A stretch of DNA of 64,000 nucleotides from Flavobacterium sp. (GCF_004211145.1 NZ_SEBS01000006.1:1-64000); one strand, 5' to 3'. Shown: positions 43,573 through 52,828, counted from the stretch's first letter. Notes: generated from the sequence alone by a model not told the origin. Program-made: numbers and translations.

Positions 43573-45299
43573 TAATTGATTTTAAGGTCGCGGACGATGT
43601 CCTTGATTTTAGCGTCGAGTTGTTTCTCGGCTTCGGGAATATCCTCGACTGAATCGATCGCAGCGTTCACGCTTACGTAAAATTTGATTTTAGGTTCGGT
43701 TCCGCTTGGTCGTGCGGCGATTTTGGCGCCGTCTTCGGTATAATAGATCAATACGTCCGATTTTGGGATAGAGATCGCATCTTCTTCACCCGTAACGAGA
43801 TTTTTCGCCACCGACGATTGGTAATCCTCGACCAAGACAACGCGTTCTCCCGCGATTTCCTTAATTGGATTTTCGCGCTGGTCGATCATCATCTGTTTGA
43901 TCTCGTGCGCGCCTTCGATTCCTTTTTTGGTCAGCGAGACGAGATATTCTTTATAAAATCCGTAGTCGACATACAATTGCTGAAGTTCTTTATAAACCGA
44001 ACTTCCTTTTGCTTTGGCCTGGGCCGCGACTTCGCAAATCAATAACGTCGCACCTACCGCATCCTTGTCGCGCACTTTGTCGCCTACCATGAATCCGAAA
44101 CTTTCCTCGCCTCCGCCAATGAATTCCTGGTTCGGGAAATCCTTGATGAACTTCGCGATCCATTTGAATCCCGTCAAACCGACTTTACATTCGACGCCGT
44201 AAGCCGACGCCAATTCCATTATCATCGGCGTGGAAACGATCGTCGAACCCACGAATTGTTTTCCGTTGAGTTTTCCGGCTTTGCGCCATTGTTCCAAAAG
44301 GAAATGCGTCATCAAAACCATTGTCTGGTTTCCGTTGAGCAATACGAGTTTGTTGTTGTTGTCGCGCACCGCAACGCCCAAACGATCGGCGTCGGGATCG
44401 GTCCCGATTACGATATCGGCTCCAAGTTTTTCGGCCAATGAAACCGCCATGGACAGCGCTTCGGGTTCCTCGGGATTCGGCGATTTTACGGTCGGGAAAT
44501 CCCCGTTCGGTTCGGCCTGTTCGGGAACGATGTGCACGTTTTTGTAACCCGCTTTTTCCAACGTCGCAGGAATCGATTTTATCGATGTGCCGTGCAACGA
44601 CGTATACACGATGCTCAAACCGTCTTTCGCCGATTGTGGCGTGTCGAAACTCGCGTTCTCGACCGTCGATTTCACGAACGCGTCGTCGACTTCCTTGTCG
44701 ATATACGTGATGAGTTTGTCGTTCGCCGTGAATTTTATCTTGTCGTACGAAAGGCTTTCGATCAATTCGACGATTTCCTTGTCCTGGGGCGGAACGAGCT
44801 GTCCGCCGTCTTCCCAATATACTTTGTAACCGTTGTATTCGGGCGGGTTGTGTGATGCCGTGAGCACGATTCCGCATTGGCATTTCAGGTATTTCAATGC
44901 GAACGACAATTCGGGCGTCGGGCGCAGATCTGAAAATAAATAAACCTGGATGCCATTCGCCGAGAACACGTCGGCCACGACTTTCGCAAGCGTGTTCGAA
45001 TTGTGTCGGCAATCATAGGCTATCACGACTTTTATGTCTTTGTTGGGGAACGATTTGTGCAGGTAATCGCTCAAACCCTGGGTGTTTTTCCCGAGCGTAT
45101 ATTGGTTGATGCGATTGGTTCCGACACCCATGACGCCGCGCATTCCGCCCGTTCCGAATTCGAGGTTCTTGTAGAAACTTTCCTCGAGTTCTTTAGGGTT
45201 CGACGTCATCATTTCTTCGATTTTTTCGCGGGTTTCGCGGTCAAAATCGGGCGTTAACCATTCGTTTACGCGGTCGAGTATCGGTTGTTCAATTTGCAT
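43572..45299 (-). CDS. Phospho-sugar mutase (phosphoglucomutase/phosphomannomutase)
   Basis: This 575-residue alpha-D-phosphohexomutase interconverts the 1- and 6-phosphates of glucose or mannose. The catalytic Ser149 (TASHNPPEYNGYKVYW), metal loop DPDADRLGV (near 305), sugar loop GGEESFGF and phosphate loop RPSGTEPKIK are all present. The length and sequence match the larger PGM2-like bacterial group; substrate preference cannot be read from the sequence. Supply of sugar phosphates for envelope glycans fits the coupled exporter and nearby glycosyltransferase. Confidence 0.93.
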   Translation of the reverse strand: MQIEQPILDRVNEWLTPDFDRETREKIEEMMTSNPKELEESFYKNLEFGTGGMRGVMGVGTNRINQYTLGKNTQGLSDYLHKSFPNKDIKVVIAYDCRHNSNTLAKVVADVFSANGIQVYLFSDLRPTPELSFALKYLKCQCGIVLTASHNPPEYNGYKVYWEDGGQLVPPQDKEIVELIESLSYDKIKFTANDKLITYIDKEVDDAFVKSTVENASFDTPQSAKDGLSIVYTSLHGTSIKSIPATLEKAGYKNVHIVPEQAEPNGDFPTVKSPNPEEPEALSMAVSLAEKLGADIVIGTDPDADRLGVAVRDNNNKLVLLNGNQTMVLMTHFLLEQWRKAGKLNGKQFVGSTIVSTPMIMELASAYGVECKVGLTGFKWIAKFIKDFPNQEFIGGGEESFGFMVGDKVRDKDAVGATLLICEVAAQAKAKGSSVYKELQQLYVDYGFYKEYLVSLTKKGIEGAHEIKQMMIDQRENPIKEIAGERVVLVEDYQSSVAKNLVTGEEDAISIPKSDVLIYYTEDGAKIAARPSGTEPKIKFYVSVNAAIDSVEDIPEAEKQLDAKIKDIVRDLKIN

Positions 45300-45313
45300 T
45301 GTTGTTGTTTTTT

Positions 45314-45458
45314 AGGAGCTTATTCCCGCTGCTATTCCAAAGTTTCCGCCGTAAAAATGGTTTTTGCATTTCGTGCGCGTGGCTTCCTTTGGTCGCCCGC
45401 GCACTTCGGCAAAATCGCATTTTTACATCGAAAAGCTTTTCCCTTGCATCGGGGCTAG
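45314..45458 (-). repeat. Dispersed hairpin element, copy 3
   Basis: Read on the minus strand it starts AGCCCCGATGCAAGGG and ends AGCAGCGGGAATAAGCTCCT. Arms GTAAAAATGGTTTTTGC and GCAAAATCGCATTTTTAC are complementary but unlike the arms of copies 1 and 2. The loop GGCTTCCTTTGGTCGCCCGC matches copy 2. Confidence 0.8.
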
Positions 45459-45661
45459 GCTGTAGATTTCAAAGAATAAATATCTTTAAAAATTGCGTCT
45501 CGGTCTGTTAATTCACTTATAAATTCAAGGGTCAGACCAAATTATTTTCAAACTCGAACCTATTACAGTTCAACACAAACATCGTGCATTCATGGCTAAA
45601 AAATCAATATTCGGCCACGAATGCACGAATCTGAATTCTATGGCAATACGGCAGGTTCGAA
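45459..45661. repeat. Phrase hairpin before the glycosyltransferase gene end
   Basis: TCGTGCATTCATGGC (45582-45596) and GCCACGAATGCACGA (45614-45628) pair across a 17-nt AT-rich loop. The rest of this gap shows nothing I can assign. Confidence 0.65.
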
Positions 45662-46618
45662 CTACAGATTAACGCGATCCGAGACTTTATATCGGTCGTT
45701 GTTGTTTCGCGCGCGCAAAATGATTTCGCCCAAAAATCCCGCGAGGAACAATTGGGTCCCGATCACCATCGTGGCGAGTGAAATATAAAACCACGGGTTT
45801 TGGGTCACAAGAATCGTAGGCTGTCCGTCGTACAAACGCACGAGCTTTGCGATTCCGATGTAGCCCGCGGCCAAGAATCCGATCACGAACATGATCGAAC
45901 CGAGCGCCCCGAACAAGTGCATCGGCTGTTTCCCGAACCTCGAAAGGAACCAGATCGTGATCAAGTCGAGAAATCCATTAATGAATCGGTTCATCCCGAA
46001 TTTGGTTTCTCCGTATTTTCGCGCCTGATGTTTCACGACTTTTTCACCGATTTTCTTGAAGCCGGCGTTCTTCGCCAAAACGGGAATATATCGGTGCATT
46101 TCGCCCGAGACTTCGACGTTTTTCACGACCTTGTTTTGGTAGGCTTTCAGTCCGCAGTTGAAATCGTGCAAATGGACGCCGCTTGTCATTCGGGCCGCCC
46201 AGTTGAACAATTTCGACGGCAAATTCTTCATCACTACGTTGTCGTACCGCTTCTTTTTCCAGCCTGAGACGAGATCGAAATGATCGTTGGTGATCATGTG
46301 AAAAAGTTCAGGGATTTCGTCGGGATTGTCCTGAAGGTCGGCATCCATCGTAATCACGACGTCGCCTTTGGCCGCGGCGAATCCGGCGTGCAACGCTTGC
46401 GACTTCCCGAAATTCTTCATGAATCGGATGCCTTTTACATTCGGGTTCTCGTGTGAAAGCGTGTCGATGATCTGCCACGAATTGTCGGTGCTGCCGTCGT
46501 CTATGAAAAGAACCTCATACGTATATGCGTTTTTTTCCATGACCGAAACGATCCAGTTGTGGAGTTCGTGCAACGATTCTTCCTCGTTAAGCAGCGGGAT
46601 AACTATGGATAAATTCAT
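45662..46618 (-). CDS. Family 2 glycosyltransferase, DPM1/ArnC-like
   Basis: The 318-residue protein has a GT-A domain with FIDDGSTDNSW and DADLQDNPDEIP (the DXD-like metal site) and the FNCGLKAYQ acceptor-side block, followed by two membrane helices (MHLFGALGSIMFVIGFLAAGYIG and PWFYISLATMVIGTQLFLAGFLG). This layout is that of polyprenyl-phosphate sugar transferases acting on the cytoplasmic face of the inner membrane. The sugar is unknown. The ATG directly follows the DUF4199 stop, so both come from one transcript. Confidence 0.9.
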   Translation of the reverse strand: MNLSIVIPLLNEEESLHELHNWIVSVMEKNAYTYEVLFIDDGSTDNSWQIIDTLSHENPNVKGIRFMKNFGKSQALHAGFAAAKGDVVITMDADLQDNPDEIPELFHMITNDHFDLVSGWKKKRYDNVVMKNLPSKLFNWAARMTSGVHLHDFNCGLKAYQNKVVKNVEVSGEMHRYIPVLAKNAGFKKIGEKVVKHQARKYGETKFGMNRFINGFLDLITIWFLSRFGKQPMHLFGALGSIMFVIGFLAAGYIGIAKLVRLYDGQPTILVTQNPWFYISLATMVIGTQLFLAGFLGEIILRARNNNDRYKVSDRVNL

Positions 46619-47143
46619 TTATTCTTTATAGGTAGGGCGGCTTTTGAAGATCAGGGCCAAGATAAGTCCCAGCACGCAGCTGATGGCGATCGCGACGACG
46701 GCATTCGTGAAAAGCGTTCCGATCGAGAACTGGTCCTCTTTTTGCAATTTTTCGACCGCTTCGTTTATCGATGCCGCCGGGGCGTCGAAACCTTCCATGA
46801 TGCTCACGGTCGCCTTGATTGATTGTTCCTTGACAATTTCTTTCGCTCCGGGATCCACAAAATTATACAATACTACATTATATAATGTTCCGATAAGGAT
46901 CGCCAAAACCGCAGCGATGAAAAAAGTAGTGAAAGCTTGTTTGAACGAGAACACGCCACCCATTTCTTTTTTTGTTTTTGAGAGCATCACGCAGTACAGC
47001 GCGATTGAGATGACCAGACCTAAAACGCTGAGCCACCAAGCTGTGTAAAGTTGTAGTGCGTAGACGATCGTCGCGCTCAGGATGCCGACTACACCGATGA
47101 TGATTCCGTAAGTCGTTCCGTTTTTCTTGATTGCTGATTCCAT
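46619..47143 (-). CDS. DUF4199 membrane protein
   Basis: The 174-residue protein has four membrane helices (YGIIIGVVGILSATIVYAL, WWLSVLGLVISIALYCVML, AFTTFFIAAVLAILIGTLY, AVVAIAISCVLGLILALIF) with a charged periplasmic or cytosolic segment between the third and fourth. This matches DUF4199, a Bacteroidota-specific family often placed before a family 2 glycosyltransferase as here. A subunit or flippase-like role is inferred only from the arrangement. A -7 box TATATTTG (minus strand, 47177-47170) lies about 30 nt upstream. Confidence 0.85.
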   Translation of the reverse strand: MESAIKKNGTTYGIIIGVVGILSATIVYALQLYTAWWLSVLGLVISIALYCVMLSKTKKEMGGVFSFKQAFTTFFIAAVLAILIGTLYNVVLYNFVDPGAKEIVKEQSIKATVSIMEGFDAPAASINEAVEKLQKEDQFSIGTLFTNAVVAIAISCVLGLILALIFKSRPTYKE

Positions 47144-47309
47144 GTTTTGTAGTTGTTTATTTTGGTTAACAAATATAGCAATTCCACTTTAATGATAATT
47201 GGTAGATTTTAATAGTAGTGGTTTTGGAACATCTGCTAAAAATTAGGTAAAAAGCCGCTTTCAAATTGGCATTTCGCGCGCTGTGGGTTATCTTTAGAAA
47301 AATCCGCTT

Positions 47310-48593
47310 ATGTTCGATAATTTATTTAAGGTTGAAGAATACACGTCGCTTTTGTTTTTCACGGGCTGCATCGCGCTGCTTGCGGCGGTCGTTCCCGTGA
47401 TTTGCAGGCGGAAACACATTTCGGCGCCGGTCGTTTATCTGCTTGTTGGTTTTGTGGTTTTCTTTTTCTTCTCGGATTTGGAAATCGACCTCGACGATCA
47501 TTTGAAAACCGTCGAACACATCACCGAATTCGTGATTTTCGTAGCGCTCGCGAACGCCGGAATCCGCATCACGGAACCGTTTAAGTGGAGAACCTGGAAA
47601 AACGCGTTTTGGCTTTTGGCCGTTACGATGCCGATCACGATAATCGGGGCCGCATTCATAGGGCATTGGTTCTTGGGATTCGGTCCTGCGACTGCGGTGT
47701 TGTTCGGAGGTTTGATTGCACCGACCGATCCCGTTCTCGCGTCGGAACTTCAAACATCCGAACCCGGAGCGCCCGACAAATCGCAAATAAAACTCGGCCT
47801 TACCGCTGAAGCCGGCATCAACGACGGCATCGCGTTCCCGTTCATCTGGCTCGGCATCTACATTGCGACAAAAGGCGAAAATTACGGCGATTGGCTCGTG
47901 CCTTGGTTCTTGTTCGAGTTCGTGTACAAGATCGCGGCCGGCGTGATCGTAGGTTTGATAACGGGTTATTTGTTGTATCGCGCGATTTTTTTAGTGAGTA
48001 GAAACGTCGAAACCGTCGGTGCGATCAGCCGTGGGATTTTGTCGCTGGCGTTGCTTTTGTTGCCGTATGCGCTCGCCGAGATGGTTTCAGGGTACGGATT
48101 TTTGGCGGTGTTTTTCTCGGCTTGCATCTTCAGCAATTCGAAGCGGAATTTGGAGCACGCTTCGAGTTTGCACGACTTCAATGAAGAGTTGGAGAGTTTC
48201 GTGGTCGCGCTGATTTTCATCGTTTCGGGATTTTTCATCGCGATCAATTATGAGAATATTTTGGATTTTCACGTGTTGCTCACGGCGCTCGCCATGGTTT
48301 TGGTCGTGCGTCCGATTGCGGGTTACATCGGTTTGCTCGGCCGAAAAATAAATCCGTTCCAACGGTTCGTGTTGTCGTTTTACGGGTTGCGCGGCATCGG
48401 ATCCATTTATTATCTTGCGTTCGCTTTGGGCGCGGCGGCGTTTGCTGATCGGACGAAGTTGATTTCGGTTACGACTGCCACGATTTTACTAAGCGTGATC
48501 GTCCACGGACTCAGTGCTCGGACAATCAAGAAATACATTAGGAAATACGACTGGCAGGCGTCGGAGCAAAAAAATACTGAAACCGTTTTGTAA
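47310..48593 (+). CDS. Cation:proton antiporter (CPA1/NhaP-like)
   Basis: The 427-residue protein has about 12 membrane helices. GGLIAPTDPVLASELQ is the TDP loop of CPA1 exchangers, and AEAGINDGIAFPF carries the ND ion-binding motif. LRGIGSIYYLAFALG near the end is the conserved arginine helix. It exchanges Na+ or K+ for H+ in the inner membrane; the ion cannot be told. There is no C-terminal RCK domain. Its 3' end carries the -33 element of the L31 promoter. Confidence 0.88.
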   Translation: MFDNLFKVEEYTSLLFFTGCIALLAAVVPVICRRKHISAPVVYLLVGFVVFFFFSDLEIDLDDHLKTVEHITEFVIFVALANAGIRITEPFKWRTWKNAFWLLAVTMPITIIGAAFIGHWFLGFGPATAVLFGGLIAPTDPVLASELQTSEPGAPDKSQIKLGLTAEAGINDGIAFPFIWLGIYIATKGENYGDWLVPWFLFEFVYKIAAGVIVGLITGYLLYRAIFLVSRNVETVGAISRGILSLALLLLPYALAEMVSGYGFLAVFFSACIFSNSKRNLEHASSLHDFNEELESFVVALIFIVSGFFIAINYENILDFHVLLTALAMVLVVRPIAGYIGLLGRKINPFQRFVLSFYGLRGIGSIYYLAFALGAAAFADRTKLISVTTATILLSVIVHGLSARTIKKYIRKYDWQASEQKNTETVL

Positions 48594-48616
48594 TCTTAAA
48601 AAAAGACTTACATTTG
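48587..48616 (+). promoter_or_regulatory. Promoter of rpmE2
   Basis: TTTG (48587-48590), 18 nt, TACATTTG (48609-48616): an almost ideal Bacteroidota promoter. The -33 element overlaps the antiporter stop region. Start of transcription near 48623 gives a leader of about 97 nt. Confidence 0.75.
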
Positions 48617-48649
48617 CGCACTCAAATAAAAACAGTAAAAATCAAAAGC

Positions 48650-48703
48650 TGTTGCGAGTTCATACCTTTCCGGAGGGAAAGCTTCAGAAGGAACAGCGGC
48701 TCA
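48650..48703 (+). promoter_or_regulatory. Hairpin in the L31 leader, possible autoregulatory site
   Basis: GCTGTT pairs with AACAGC as an outer stem, and CTTTCC pairs with GGAAAG as an inner stem, in the untranslated leader of rpmE2. Ribosomal protein genes often bind their own leader; that this one does is inference. Confidence 0.4.
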
Positions 48704-48719
48704 ATAAAAAAGATACACC

Positions 48720-48971
48720 ATGAAAAAAGGAGTTCACCCAGAGAATTACAGACTAGTCGCTTTCAAGGACATGTCTAACGACGAGGTTTTCTTGACCAAG
48801 TCAACTGCAGATACGAAAGAAACCATTACTCACGAAGGTGTTGAATATCCTGTAGTGAAAATGGAGATCTCTAGAACATCTCACCCTTTTTACACTGGTA
48901 AATCGAAACTTATCGACACGGCAGGTCGTATCGACAAGTTCAAAAACAAATACGCGAAACACGTCAAGTAA
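48720..48971 (+). CDS. rpmE2: 50S ribosomal protein L31 type B
   Basis: The 83-residue protein begins [25 protein letters not shown] and contains the type B signature [21 protein letters not shown]. It lacks the CxxC zinc ligands of type A L31, so it is zinc-independent. It forms part of the bridge between ribosomal subunits. A strong promoter, structured leader and terminator show it is a single-gene unit. Confidence 0.96.
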   Translation: MKKGVHPENYRLVAFKDMSNDEVFLTKSTADTKETITHEGVEYPVVKMEISRTSHPFYTGKSKLIDTAGRIDKFKNKYAKHVK

Positions 48972-48993
48972 TCGCAATGGTGTTCAAATTACG

Positions 48994-49023
48994 AAGAGCT
49001 CTCTGGAAACAGGGGGCTTTTTT
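48994..49023 (+). terminator. Intrinsic terminator after rpmE2
   Basis: AGCTCTCTG and CAGGGGGCT form a 9-bp stem with two G-T pairs around GAAA-type loop bases, followed by TTTTT. Confidence 0.75.
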
Positions 49024-49034
49024 GTTTCAATATT

Positions 49035-49205
49035 ATTTAAAGATTGAAAAATTTAAAGATTTAAAGATTTTGGTATGACGTAGACGTTATAAAATAATCA
49101 GGAGGAATCGAGTTATACGTACGTCTAAATTTTTAATGCTAAATTAGCACGTGGTTTGAAGATCCGTGTAATCTTTAAATCTTTAAATTTTTCAATCCTT
49201 TAATT
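49035..49205. repeat. Inverted pair of TTTAAAG phrases
   Basis: Arm 1 (49035-49070) contains ATTTAAAGATTGAAAAATTT and related copies. Arm 2 (49170-49205) is its inverse, ending 3 bases before the ATG at 49209. The spacer of about 100 nt includes AATCGAGTTATACG. Confidence 0.75.
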
Positions 49206-49208
49206 ATC

Positions 49209-50384
49209 ATGAACTATATTTTATTCGACGGCTCCGTCCGAAACGCGCTTCTCCCGTTTACATTCACCCGTCCTGTCGCCGATATCAGGATCGGGATCTT
49301 GACGATTCGCGAGAAATGGGAAAAATACCTTGGGAATACGACGACGACGCTCACCGAGGAATATTTGTCGGAGAAATTCCCGATGGTCGAAATGGAAGAA
49401 AACGTGATGATCTACAGTTCGTATCTCCCGACCGAGGAATTGGCCGAAATGGTCAAAAGCCTCGAACCGAACCAAGCCATTTCGAAGAATGACGAGATCA
49501 TCGCTTTTTACACTCAGGATACGCAGGAAGAAGTCGATTTCGATTCATATGAAATCATTGAGTTCACGGGCGATTGCCTGACAGTCGCGAATCCATGGGA
49601 TATTTTTGCCAAGAACGACGCGGCGTTGCGCGAGGATTTCGAATTATTGACTGAAGATCGAAAGTCGCAACCGATTCCGTCGAGCGTAAATGTAATCTCG
49701 GCTGAAAATATATTCATCGAGGAAGGAGCGAAGCTTGAATTCGTGACATTGAACGCTTCGTCGGGACCGATCTACATCGGCAAGAATTCCGAGATAATGG
49801 AAAACTCAGTCATTCGCGGGCCGTTTGCGCTTTGCGAAGGCGGACAGGTCAAACTCGCGACAAAAGTCTATGGAGCGACGACTGTCGGACCTCATTCGAG
49901 AATCGGGGGCGAAGTTTCCAATTCGGTGCTTTTCGGATATTCGAACAAAGGCCACGACGGTTTCCTGGGAAATTCGGTACTTGGCGAATGGTGTAATCTG
50001 GGCGCCGACACGAACAATTCCAATCTAAAAAACAATTATGAGGAAGTAAAACTCTGGAGTTATGAGAAAGGCGGTTTCGCTAAAACCGGATTGCAGTTTT
50101 GCGGCTTAATGATGGGCGACCACAGCAAATGCGGCATCAACACGATGTTCAATACCGGAACGGTCGTGGGCGTGAGCGCGAATATTTTCGGAGCCGGTTT
50201 CCCACGTAATTTCGTGCCGAGTTTCAGCTGGGGCGGCGCGTCGGGATTCACGACCTATATGACGAACAAAGCCTTTGAGACCGCGAGAATCGTGATGTCG
50301 CGCAGAAACGTCGAATTTGATGAACAGGAAGCGAAAATCCTCGAACATATTTTTGAGGAGACGAAACAGTATAGGAAAGAATAA
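49209..50384 (+). CDS. GlmU-like putative sugar nucleotidyltransferase
   Basis: The 391-residue protein has an N-terminal region (MNYILFDGSVRNALLPFTFTRPVADIRIG) typical of the Bacteroidota GlmU family, and a C-terminal left-handed beta helix with hexapeptide-like repeats (IGKNSEIMENSVIRGPF, VGPHSRIGGEVSNSVLFGYSNKGHDGFLGNSVLGEW). The helix resembles the acetyltransferase half of GlmU. The usual pyrophosphorylase loop GxGTRM is not present at the N-terminus, so UTP transfer activity is uncertain. A sugar-nucleotide role in envelope synthesis is likely. It is followed by a terminator. Confidence 0.8.
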   Translation: MNYILFDGSVRNALLPFTFTRPVADIRIGILTIREKWEKYLGNTTTTLTEEYLSEKFPMVEMEENVMIYSSYLPTEELAEMVKSLEPNQAISKNDEIIAFYTQDTQEEVDFDSYEIIEFTGDCLTVANPWDIFAKNDAALREDFELLTEDRKSQPIPSSVNVISAENIFIEEGAKLEFVTLNASSGPIYIGKNSEIMENSVIRGPFALCEGGQVKLATKVYGATTVGPHSRIGGEVSNSVLFGYSNKGHDGFLGNSVLGEWCNLGADTNNSNLKNNYEEVKLWSYEKGGFAKTGLQFCGLMMGDHSKCGINTMFNTGTVVGVSANIFGAGFPRNFVPSFSWGGASGFTTYMTNKAFETARIVMSRRNVEFDEQEAKILEHIFEETKQYRKE

Positions 50385-50415
50385 AAAAAAGCCACGTGAT
50401 CAGCGTGGCTTTTTC
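50383..50415. terminator. Bidirectional intrinsic terminator
   Basis: AGCCACG and CGTGGCT pair around TGATCAG with an A-run before and TTTTT after. It serves the GlmU-like gene and the convergent secreted-protein gene. Confidence 0.9.
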
Positions 50416-50416
50416 T

Positions 50417-52828
50417 TTAATTCAACTGTGGTTTCCTGACGTCGGTGTCGACCCTGATTGATTTTTCATCTCGCTCGATCGGCCTGAGCTCTCGGTTCAT
50501 CGGTTTGAAACGCATCTCCGAATATTTCGACAGGTGGCCACCTCGTTCCTCATCGGCGCGAACTCCTACGACCTGATACGTGAACGCTACTGAAGATGTA
50601 CCGTTTTGAAGTTCTTTTACCTCAAATCCTGAAGACGTCTTGTTGAACACGTAAACACCTTTGCAGTCGCCCTCAAGCTGTACGAATACCTTTAACGGAT
50701 GTGTTTCGTCCACGCGTATGTTTTTCGCCAATATCGGGTCGATCGTGATTTTCGCGTATCCGTTCACCAACGTTCCCGTTCCGTAATCCTGAAACAATGC
50801 CTCGGGCGCTTCGGGTGCGACCATGATGCGGTCTTTCTCGTTCGTATCGCGCACGATCGTGGAAACCACGCCGAATCCGAAGATTTTATACGTTACGTTG
50901 TCTATGATCGAGCCGACTGCGGCGATTGCTGGAAAACCTCCATTCGACACGTAAAACAAACCGGGCATTTTATCTAAAATATTGGCATTGTCAGCATTGG
51001 CGCGCGCTTCGATACCGATGTTTTGTCCGCCGGCTTCGATACCTTTTCCGCTATTCACCGTCGCGACCGTCGCTCCCAGCGAAAACCAACCGAGGTTAGG
51101 TTGGATCAGATTCGCAAATGCCTGGACACCGACATTCACGCTTCCACCGTAAGCTGACGACAACGAGCCTACATTCGTTGCGCCGTTCACACTGAAATTC
51201 GCATTGCCGTAGTTGAGTGCTGCCGTGCCGGTTACCGCCAGGTAGCTGCCATATCGCGCTCCCGCAGAACCGTTGACCGTGCAGTATAATCCGTAAGCGG
51301 TTCCAGCGTATGTCGTTGCATTCGTAGTTGCATAAAGACTCATGTAATTACCTTGGAGAAACCCGCCGTAACCGTAACCTGGATTGTTTTGGGCGCGTCC
51401 GAAAACACCCACTCCGTCTGCATTACCGATGAAGGTATTTTCTCCGTAGATGGTTGTTCCTCCCGGTATGAGCGTGGCGGCATGAAATCTGGCTGTTGGT
51501 GATGCGGTTCCGACGCCCGTAAATCCGTTTGTTTGTTTTACCCGGAGTCTTTCGATGTTGTTCGTGCCGATTACAAAATCATTTGCGTCGGTTGTGCCGG
51601 CCCAATTTTCAGCGGCTCCGATGGTTGAGGTTCCGTAGGTTACAGGAACAACCGGATCGTTTAACGCGGCATTTCCATTCGTATGCCATTCGTTGCTGCT
51701 GAACATTCCCGAATTCGATGTCACGACCCAGCGCGCCAGTGTCGCATTATATAACAAGTTTACCGACGAATTGTTCACACTTGTAGAAACGAGGTTTGCA
51801 CCCGTTCCCGTGAGGATCCCATTTGCAACGTTGTTATTGATGATCGTCATTGAGCGTCCGGTCGCATTGATAAGCGTAAGCATTTGCCCGTTGTCGCCGT
51901 TCGCGATCGAATTTATCGAAAATGCAGCGGCGGCACCCGTTAATCGGTAATGGCTGAACTCGCCTGTGAGCGTCAATGCGTTAGCTCCTGAAATTACAGC
52001 GATTGCCGCGCCCTCGCGCAAAGACAAATCGCCATTGACATCAAGTTTGGAATTGGCCGTATATGTGTTTACGCCGACGTTTCCGGTATTGGCGATTGAG
52101 ACCGCCGAGTTTCCGAAAAAGTTCGCTCCCAAAAGCAATTTTCCCGAATTGAAGTTCTTTACCGCCATATCGCCATCGATCGCGTCGGTAAAAAACGTTC
52201 CGGTCGTCGCCGCTCCGATTTGGGCGTATTCAGTTGCGCGACCCAATGTCAAATATGTGTATTGTGTATTGGTTCCGCTGAGGATTTGCAGGCCGATCGT
52301 ATTGCCGGGCGATAGGATGTCGAGTCGTGTCGCGGGATTTGCGCGTCCGATTCCGACGAAACCATTGGTTTGCCTTATTCGCATTCGCTCGATGTTGTTC
52401 GTGCCGAAAACCAGGTCGTTGGCGTCGGTCGTGCCCAAGAAGTTTTCGGCTGCGCCTATCGTAGTCGTTCCGTAAGTTACGGGAATGACCGGCGTCGCGA
52501 TTCCTGAATTTCCTGAAAGATCCCAGTTGCGCGCGCCAAACGTTACCCACTGCGTACCGCTCCAATAATAATATCCGGGCGTAACACCATTGGTTCCGGT
52601 GACGGTAGCCGTATTGTATACTAAAGTAGAAATCGCCAAAGCGCCTCCTTGCGGATTGATGATCGGGGCTTCGACATTGTTTGCCGTGAGCGCCACTCGA
52701 GGCACCAGAAACCCGTTTGTCGTCGAATTTACGTCGAGCATCGCATTAGGGGTTGTGGTATTTACACCGACCTGGCCAAAAAATGCAGTCGAGGTCAGCA
52801 AGAGAACGAATAGAGTAAAGTTCCGCAT
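50417..52828 (-). CDS. Secreted tail-fibre-like structural protein
   Basis: The 803-residue protein starts at ATG 52828 (signal peptide MRNFTLFVLLLTSTAFFGQ); the frame upstream to 52888 is rejected. After VGVNTTTPNAMLDVNSTTNGFLVPRV it has two related parts sharing GTTTIGAAENFLGTTDANDLVFGTNNIERMRI (about 120 and 390) and GVGTASPTARF blocks. These are beta-structured repeats like trimeric fibre proteins. It lacks an obvious T9SS tail. Similar proteins are frequent in flavobacterial genomes and are taken as surface or extracellular structural proteins. A phage origin is unlikely because of the signal peptide and lack of phage neighbours. Confidence 0.75.
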   Translation of the reverse strand: MRNFTLFVLLLTSTAFFGQVGVNTTTPNAMLDVNSTTNGFLVPRVALTANNVEAPIINPQGGALAISTLVYNTATVTGTNGVTPGYYYWSGTQWVTFGARNWDLSGNSGIATPVIPVTYGTTTIGAAENFLGTTDANDLVFGTNNIERMRIRQTNGFVGIGRANPATRLDILSPGNTIGLQILSGTNTQYTYLTLGRATEYAQIGAATTGTFFTDAIDGDMAVKNFNSGKLLLGANFFGNSAVSIANTGNVGVNTYTANSKLDVNGDLSLREGAAIAVISGANALTLTGEFSHYRLTGAAAAFSINSIANGDNGQMLTLINATGRSMTIINNNVANGILTGTGANLVSTSVNNSSVNLLYNATLARWVVTSNSGMFSSNEWHTNGNAALNDPVVPVTYGTSTIGAAENWAGTTDANDFVIGTNNIERLRVKQTNGFTGVGTASPTARFHAATLIPGGTTIYGENTFIGNADGVGVFGRAQNNPGYGYGGFLQGNYMSLYATTNATTYAGTAYGLYCTVNGSAGARYGSYLAVTGTAALNYGNANFSVNGATNVGSLSSAYGGSVNVGVQAFANLIQPNLGWFSLGATVATVNSGKGIEAGGQNIGIEARANADNANILDKMPGLFYVSNGGFPAIAAVGSIIDNVTYKIFGFGVVSTIVRDTNEKDRIMVAPEAPEALFQDYGTGTLVNGYAKITIDPILAKNIRVDETHPLKVFVQLEGDCKGVYVFNKTSSGFEVKELQNGTSSVAFTYQVVGVRADEERGGHLSKYSEMRFKPMNRELRPIERDEKSIRVDTDVRKPQLN

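Noticed and set aside
50417..52828. Prophage tail-fibre gene
   Set aside because: It has a signal peptide and no phage genes lie nearby; it looks like a flavobacterial secreted protein.
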